Shown here: positions 59,654 to 64,000 of the stretch, piece after piece
How positions within the stretch are numbered: the stretch's first letter is position 1
Layout of the letters: each line of letters starts with the position of its first letter
Assembly: GCA_037439425.1 (NCBI GenBank)
Contig: JBBIWA010000020.1
Span: 22,773 to 86,772, forward strand
Length of the DNA stretch: 64,000 nt
Direction: 5' to 3'
Source: JBBIWA01 sp037439425
GTDB lineage: Bacteria > Acidobacteriota > Blastocatellia > RBC074
Made by a program: the position numbers and the translations under genes
Notes under the pieces: generated by a model
Database searches by the model: none
What the model was told of the DNA's origin: nothing
Seen by the model: only the letters and a program-made list of their open reading frames with translations

Positions 59654-61054
59654 ATGTCTCTTTACTCGATCATCATTGGCGCTGGCATCTCCGGCTTGGT
59701 CGCAGCTCATCGTCTGAAAAAGCTGGGGCGCGAAGTGTTACTTATCGAAAGTAGCGATCGCGTGGGTGGGGTGATTCAAAGCCGGGAGGCCGAAGGTTTC
59801 TTGGTTGAGAGTGGGCCGAACAGTTTGCGCGGATCGCACGAATTTCTTGAGCTGATTGATGAGCTTGGACTGAAGGATGATCTGGTCACGGCTGATCCGC
59901 GCGCTCCGGCTTACATCTATCTCAACCATCAACTCCATCCAGTGCCGATGAATCCACTCGCCCTGATCAGGACCAAGCTCCTTTCAACTTCCGCCAAGCT
60001 GCGTCTTTTGCGTGAGCCGTTTATCAGAGCCAGGCGTGAGTCCGGCGAAGAGAGCATCGCCTCGTTTGTGCGCCGCAGGCTGGGGCCTGAAGTTCTCGAT
60101 CATCTGGTTGCGCCTTTCCTCTCCGGCGTGTATGCCGGAGAAGCCGAGCAATTAAGCCTTCAGGCGTGCTTTGGGAAATTGGCTGAGTTCGAGGCCGAAG
60201 CCGGCAGCATTCTGCGCGGAGCATTACGGGCAGTGCGAAAAGCGCGAGCTGAGCGCGCCCAGGAGAAGAAATCAAAGCCTTCATTGCGGCCTTATCGCCT
60301 TTGCTCGTTTCGGCGCGGGCTGCAAACGCTGCCTCAGGCACTGGCGCGCGCGCTAGGCGATAGTTTGTTGACCGAAGCGCACGCCATCCGGGTCAACGCT
60401 GGCAAGGGAACGAACGCGATTGCTCGCTTTGAAGTCACATTCGAGCAGCGAGGCGAACAAAAGACGCTCTCGGCCACCACACTCATCGTCGCCACCCCGG
60501 CTTACGTGGCAGCGAAATTACTGGAGGAATGCGCCCCAGAGGTCTCCGCTCTCGTCGCCGACATCCCTTATGTCCCCCTCGCTTCGGTGCCGCTCGGTTA
60601 TCGCCAGGAGCAAGTGACGCACCGGCTTAATGGATTCGGCGTGCTCGCCCCGCGCAGCGCCGGTCTGCGGACGCTCGGCTCGGTTTGGAATTCTTCTCTG
60701 TTTCCGGAGCGCGCTCCCGCAGGCTGGGTTTGCCTGACCAGTTTCGTTGGCGGGGCAACTGATTGGGGAGCGACCGGTCTCACGGACGAAGAGTTGATCA
60801 GGATCGTTCACTGCGATTTGCAAAGGGTCTTGGGAATAAGAGGTGGAGCTTGTCGCCTGCCGGTCACGCGCCATGAGCGCGCCATCCCACAATACGTACT
60901 CGGCCACGCTGCGCGCGTCGCCAAAATCGAAGCCGCATTGCATAATAGAACCGGATTGCGATTGGTAGGTAACTACTTGCGCGGCGTTTCGCTCGGCGAT
61001 TGCATCAAGCAGGCGGAGCAAACCGCGAGAGAGATCGGCCGAGACGGAGCTTAA
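59654..61054 (+). CDS. hemG: Protoporphyrinogen oxidase
   Basis: FAD-dependent oxidase of the HemY type (oxygen-dependent, sometimes called hemG or hemY), 466 aa. The FAD Rossmann motif is IIIGAGISGLVAAHRLKKLG (6-25), followed by LIESSDRVGGVIQSREAEGFLVESGPNSLRG, typical of the family. LVAPFLSGVYAGEAEQLSL and SLGDCIKQAEQTAREIG near the end are also conserved, the latter being the C-terminal FAD-binding part. It oxidises protoporphyrinogen IX, or coproporphyrinogen in the alternative pathway, directly before ferrochelatase in sequence. It overlaps nothing and lies 8 bp from larC. Confidence 0.95.
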   Translation: MSLYSIIIGAGISGLVAAHRLKKLGREVLLIESSDRVGGVIQSREAEGFLVESGPNSLRGSHEFLELIDELGLKDDLVTADPRAPAYIYLNHQLHPVPMNPLALIRTKLLSTSAKLRLLREPFIRARRESGEESIASFVRRRLGPEVLDHLVAPFLSGVYAGEAEQLSLQACFGKLAEFEAEAGSILRGALRAVRKARAERAQEKKSKPSLRPYRLCSFRRGLQTLPQALARALGDSLLTEAHAIRVNAGKGTNAIARFEVTFEQRGEQKTLSATTLIVATPAYVAAKLLEECAPEVSALVADIPYVPLASVPLGYRQEQVTHRLNGFGVLAPRSAGLRTLGSVWNSSLFPERAPAGWVCLTSFVGGATDWGATGLTDEELIRIVHCDLQRVLGIRGGACRLPVTRHERAIPQYVLGHAARVAKIEAALHNRTGLRLVGNYLRGVSLGDCIKQAEQTAREIGRDGA

Positions 61055-61062
61055 AGGGAACT

Positions 61063-62280
61063 ATGCGGATACTTTATCTTGATTGTTTTGCGGGCGCGAG
61101 CGGCGATATGCTGATCGGGGCCTTGCTCGCTTGCGGGCTCGATTTTGAGTTTCTGCGCCGGGAGCTGGCGCGGCTCACTCTTGAGGGATACGAGTTAGGC
61201 GTTCGCCGGGTTGATCGCAGCGGCATATCAGCCGTTAAGTTCGATGTCCTTCTTCACCCACAACCAGATACGCACCACAGCCATCCTCACCATCACCACG
61301 ACCACACACATCGCACCCTCTCTGAAATCAACCGCTTGATTGAAAGCTCGACCTTAAGCCCTGAAATCAAACAGCGCGCGCAAGTGATCTTTCAACGCCT
61401 GGGGGAAGCTGAGGCGAGGATTCACGGTGTTCCTGTTGAGCAGGTTCACTTCCACGAAGTCGGCGCCGTAGATTCGATTGTGGACATCGTTGGCACCTGC
61501 ATTGGTCTGGCGGCGCTGGGCATTGAACGAGTCATCTCTTCTCCGCTGCACGTCGGATCCGGAAGCCTCACTTGCGCGCACGGCACTTATCCTGTGCCGG
61601 GGCCAGCGACAGCCGAGTTGCTGCGTGGGATACCGATCTACGCCAAAGAGATAGAAGGCGAGCTGGTTACCCCGACCGGGGCTGCAATCATTTCAACACT
61701 GGCAGCGGAATTCGGCCCGCTGCCGCCGATGCGTGTTGAGCGCATCGGTTACGGTGCAGGCGCGCGTGAATACCCGAAGTTTCCCAACGTGCTGCGCGCG
61801 ATGATTGGCGAAATCGAAGCCGGCACCACGCCCACCACGGTAACAGTGATCGAAACCCAGCTTGACGACCTCAACGCCCAGGTCTTCGGCCATCTAATGG
61901 AGCGAGCACTGGCAGCCGGCGCACTCGATCTCTTCTACACGCCAGTGCAGATGAAGAAGAATCGGCCGGGCGTGCTCCTGACGCTGCTCTGCGCGCCGGA
62001 AGATCGCGCGCGGATGATCGAGCTTGTTTTCCGCGAGACGACTACGCTGGGTGTCCGTTATCGCGAAGAGCGCCGCGAAGTGCTTAGCCGTGAGCACGTG
62101 CCGGTGGAGACCCCTTATGGTCAGATCAGGATCAAAGTGGCGCGTGTAGGGGATGGCCCTGTGATCAACTACGCTCCGGAGTTTGAGGATTGCCGCGCGG
62201 CAGCCGAGCGTCACCAGGTGGCGGTGCGCGAAGTTCAGACAGCCGCATTAGCCGCCTACGTGAAGACCGCCTCAAGTTAA
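61063..62280 (+). CDS. larC: LarC, nickel insertion protein for the pincer nucleotide
   Basis: CTP-dependent cyclometallase that inserts nickel into the pincer nucleotide. 405 aa from ATG 61063 with AAAGGGAA upstream. The N-terminus RILYLDCFAGASGDMLIGAL and HFHEVGAVDSIVDIVGTCIG are LarC signatures. A histidine-rich stretch (residues about 68-82, HHSHPHHHHDHTH) probably stores or delivers nickel. The C-terminal half starts VIETQLDDLNAQVFGHLMER. In lactobacilli LarC is made by programmed frameshifting between larC1 and larC2, but here one frame covers both parts. It is eight bases after hemG. Confidence 0.94.
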   Translation: MRILYLDCFAGASGDMLIGALLACGLDFEFLRRELARLTLEGYELGVRRVDRSGISAVKFDVLLHPQPDTHHSHPHHHHDHTHRTLSEINRLIESSTLSPEIKQRAQVIFQRLGEAEARIHGVPVEQVHFHEVGAVDSIVDIVGTCIGLAALGIERVISSPLHVGSGSLTCAHGTYPVPGPATAELLRGIPIYAKEIEGELVTPTGAAIISTLAAEFGPLPPMRVERIGYGAGAREYPKFPNVLRAMIGEIEAGTTPTTVTVIETQLDDLNAQVFGHLMERALAAGALDLFYTPVQMKKNRPGVLLTLLCAPEDRARMIELVFRETTTLGVRYREERREVLSREHVPVETPYGQIRIKVARVGDGPVINYAPEFEDCRAAAERHQVAVREVQTAALAAYVKTASS

Positions 62281-62286
62281 GCTCCG

Positions 62287-62311
62287 CTCTGGCAGACGAA
62301 AACAGCCAGAG
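62287..62311. terminator. Hairpin between convergent larC and NtrC-type gene
   Basis: CTCTGGC (62287-62293) pairs with GCCAGAG (62305-62311) around an 11-nt loop. It lies in the 32-bp convergent gap. There is no strong T-run on either side, so it may be a weak bidirectional terminator. Confidence 0.45.
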
Positions 62312-62312
62312 A

Positions 62313-63692
62313 TTACGCCTCCTCTTCAATTGATTGCGCTGTGCTCTTACGTCCTGGCCTCTTAATGCCGAATTTATCGAGCCGATACTGCATGGTGCGA
62401 AATGAGAGGCCAAGCAATTTGGCGGCGCGGGTGATATTCCAACCGCTTTGTTCCATGGCCTGGATGAGCAACGAACGTTCGAGCTCCTCAAATGAAATGC
62501 CTTCCGGCGGGAGCTTGAATCCGCCACTGCCCTCAGCCTGCACTGCGGTGCGAATCTCGACCGGCAGATCCTCAACAGTGATTTCGTCCCCCTCGGCCAG
62601 CAGCAGCGCGCGTTCAATGGCCGATTCTAGCTGACGCACATTGCCAGGCCAGCAATACTCCATTAAGAGTTTACGCGCTTCGGGCGAAACTTTTATCGGG
62701 CGGCCGAAGTTAGACCCGTGCTTGGCCAGGAAGTAATCCATAAGCACAGGGATATCGTCGCGTCGCTCACGCAATGGCGGCACATAAATGGGGATGACAT
62801 TCAAACGATAGTAGAGGTCTTCGCGGAAGCGCTTGTCTTTGACCATCGCCTCCAGATCGCGGTTGGTTGCGGCCAGCACGCGCACATCAACTTTGATAGG
62901 CTTGGTTCCTCCCACGCGCATCACTTCTTTCTCCTGCAGCGCGCGCAGCAATTTGGCTTGCATCCCAATATTGAGATCTCCGATTTCATCCAGAAAGAGC
63001 GTCCCCTTGTCAGTGATCTCAAAGAGGCCTTTCTTTTCCGAAACCGCACCGGTAAAGGCGCCTCGCTCGTGGCCAAAGAGTTCTGACTCAATCAAATTTT
63101 CGTTGATGGCTGCGCAATTAACAGCCTGAAATCGCTCTGAGGTGCGCGGGCTGGCTTTGTGAATAGCGCGCGCGATCCGCTCCTTGCCAGTTCCTGATTC
63201 ACCCCGGATCAGCACGGTTGAAGCAGAGCCAGCCACCTTGACGATCATTTTTTTGACGCGATCTATCGCATCTGAAACGCCAACAATCTCTTCATCCACC
63301 GCGCGCATCTGCGCCACGGCGCGCGCGATCACTTCAAGCAATTGAGCGCGCTCAAGAGGCTTCTCCAGATAGTCAAATGCGCCGCCGCGCAGCGCCTCTT
63401 TGACTGACTCTATCGAACCATGCGCAGTCATGAGAATGACCGGAACAGAACTGTTGATTTGCATCAGGTCACTTAACAGCCGGAGGCCGTCCATTCCAGC
63501 CATCTTCAGGTCAGTGAGCACCAGATCAAATCGCTCTTGCTTGAAGAAGCGCAAGGCCTCCTGGCCAGAGCTGGCGGCCTTTACCTCGTAGAGCGGAGCT
63601 CCCTTCTCATCCCGCTCTCCGGTCAAGATCAATTGCAGAATGTCGCGTTGATTCTTTTCGTCATCAACTACCAGGATTCGTCGCGGGTTCAT
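62313..63692 (-). CDS. NtrC-family sigma54-dependent response regulator
   Basis: Activator of sigma54 promoters, 459 aa. Receiver domain (3-125) with phosphorylation site D61 in LVLTDLKMAGMDGL and conserved K in DYLEKPLERAQLL. The AAA+ domain has Walker A GESGTGKERIARAI (about 173) and the sigma54-contact loop GAFTGAVSEKKGLFE. Downstream are GTLFLDEIGDLN (Walker B), LYYRLNVIPIYVPPLRERRDD and the arginine-finger region. The C-terminal Fis-type helix-turn-helix is NITRAAKLLGLSFRTMQYRL. GGGGGAGA precedes ATG 63692. No histidine kinase is visible. The partial gene upstream does not look like one. Confidence 0.96.
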   Translation of the reverse strand: MNPRRILVVDDEKNQRDILQLILTGERDEKGAPLYEVKAASSGQEALRFFKQERFDLVLTDLKMAGMDGLRLLSDLMQINSSVPVILMTAHGSIESVKEALRGGAFDYLEKPLERAQLLEVIARAVAQMRAVDEEIVGVSDAIDRVKKMIVKVAGSASTVLIRGESGTGKERIARAIHKASPRTSERFQAVNCAAINENLIESELFGHERGAFTGAVSEKKGLFEITDKGTLFLDEIGDLNIGMQAKLLRALQEKEVMRVGGTKPIKVDVRVLAATNRDLEAMVKDKRFREDLYYRLNVIPIYVPPLRERRDDIPVLMDYFLAKHGSNFGRPIKVSPEARKLLMEYCWPGNVRQLESAIERALLLAEGDEITVEDLPVEIRTAVQAEGSGGFKLPPEGISFEELERSLLIQAMEQSGWNITRAAKLLGLSFRTMQYRLDKFGIKRPGRKSTAQSIEEEA

Positions 63693-63773
63693 CTTGGTCT
63701 CCCCCTTGCGGCTTGATTAGCGGACACTGAGAGTAGTTTGGGACGAAGGAGCTGCCTGAGAGCTAGGTCTCAA

Positions 63774-63849
63774 TAGTCACGACATCGTGCCCGTTTTTTC
63801 GAGACAATCCTAACCAGGCAAGTAGTCACGACATGGTGCTCGTTTTCTC
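63774..63849. repeat. Imperfect 27-bp direct repeat (63774-63800 and 63823-63849)
   Basis: TAGTCACGACAT(C/G)GTGC followed by (C/T)CGTTTT, 24 of 27 identical and 49 bp apart. The right copy covers the last codons of the partial minus-strand gene, the left copy lies in the spacer before the NtrC-type gene. Best read as a partial duplication of a gene end. Confidence 0.7.
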
Positions 63850-64000
63850 CTGAATTGCGGTAACAGATCATGGACAGATTCCTTGATCCGAAAGATACGA
63901 GTTTTGATCATTCGCCAGTCAGCCTCGTCGCTGGCCTTGTGCGAGATGGTCAGCGACTGTTTGGCAGTGTCGACTGTGGCGCGAGCGTACTCGCCGATCC
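63810..64000 (-). CDS. Hypothetical protein, C-terminal end (partial)
   Basis: On the minus strand one frame is open from the window edge to TAG at 63812-63810, giving 62 residues (IGEYARATVDTAKQSLTISH, ASDEADWRMIKTRIFRIKES, PQFRRKRAPCRDYLPG). Codons end mostly in G or C like real genes here, which supports coding over the plus-strand frame from ATG 63870. The visible part is charged and helical, without a recognisable domain. It is upstream of the NtrC-type regulator in the same direction, about 118 bp away. Confidence 0.5.
   Translation of the reverse strand, partial: IGEYARATVDTAKQSLTISHKASDEADWRMIKTRIFRIKESVHDLLPQFRRKRAPCRDYLPG

Noticed and set aside
63870..64000. Plus-strand frame from ATG 63870 to the window end
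   Set aside because: No good ribosome site; the opposite strand frame has better codon use and runs from outside the window.

Overview
This is a stretch of bacterial chromosome dominated by housekeeping and metabolic genes, moderately GC-rich, with short operons on both strands and unusually long, repeat-bearing intergenic gaps. The gene content best fits an Acidobacteriota lineage, probably class Blastocatellia: menaquinone made by the futalosine route (mqnD, mqnE and a UbiA/UbiX pair), a divergent membrane pyrophosphatase, secreted carboxypeptidase-regulatory-like proteins, a TonB receptor with such a domain, a secreted HpcH/HpaI aldolase, and LarB/LarC. The taxonomic call is inference from gene content; there is no rRNA in the window.

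Layout. 1-3201: a rhamnose-type ABC importer (ATPase end, permease, and a second permease fused to its own substrate-binding domain). 3569-7539: a PLP-dependent D-cysteine desulfhydrase-like enzyme, a MaoC-like double hot-dog protein and a UvrD-type helicase. 7570-7680: an exact 37-bp direct repeat. 7936-10599: membrane pyrophosphatase. 11076-15588: a membrane protein, an OmpR-type regulator, HU, an orphan LysW-like mini-protein and a secreted protein. 15652-24969 (minus): rho, engB, lon, clpX, a small protein with two ClpX-type zinc modules, clpP and tig, that is, a proteostasis cluster, followed by tRNA-Leu(UAG). 25424-28576: small proteins (YqeY-like, PLDc_N-like, HAS-barrel-like, a secreted peptide) and a two-copy structured repeat. 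28645-36384 (minus): Wzt-like ABC ATPase, a glycosyltransferase-methyltransferase fusion, lgt, lspA and ileS. 36488-39379: a MITE-like element, a TonB receptor and a decayed methyltransferase fragment. 39380-44690 (minus): secreted aldolase, mqnD, mqnE, a thioredoxin-fold protein, ubiA/mqnP and ubiX. 44863-48545: larB, a gap with a candidate small RNA, dprA and a VTT-domain membrane protein. 49177-53205: TIGR01777 epimerase, a gap with palindromic repeats and a tiny membrane protein, and homoserine dehydrogenase. 53419-62280 (plus): secreted protein, a second MITE-like element, then hemE, two M16 peptidases, hemH, hemG and larC. 62313-64000 (minus): NtrC-type regulator and the end of another gene.

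The most unusual items are the double ClpX-zinc-finger protein between clpX and clpP, the candidate minus-strand small RNA at about 46.1 kb with a promoter and terminator visible in sequence, the duplicated structured element at 28.1-28.3 kb, two MITE-like elements that share GGGTGCA termini and 9-bp target duplications, an orphan LysW-like carrier with an altered C-terminus, and the permease/binding-protein fusion. No phage, CRISPR array or recognised defence system was seen.
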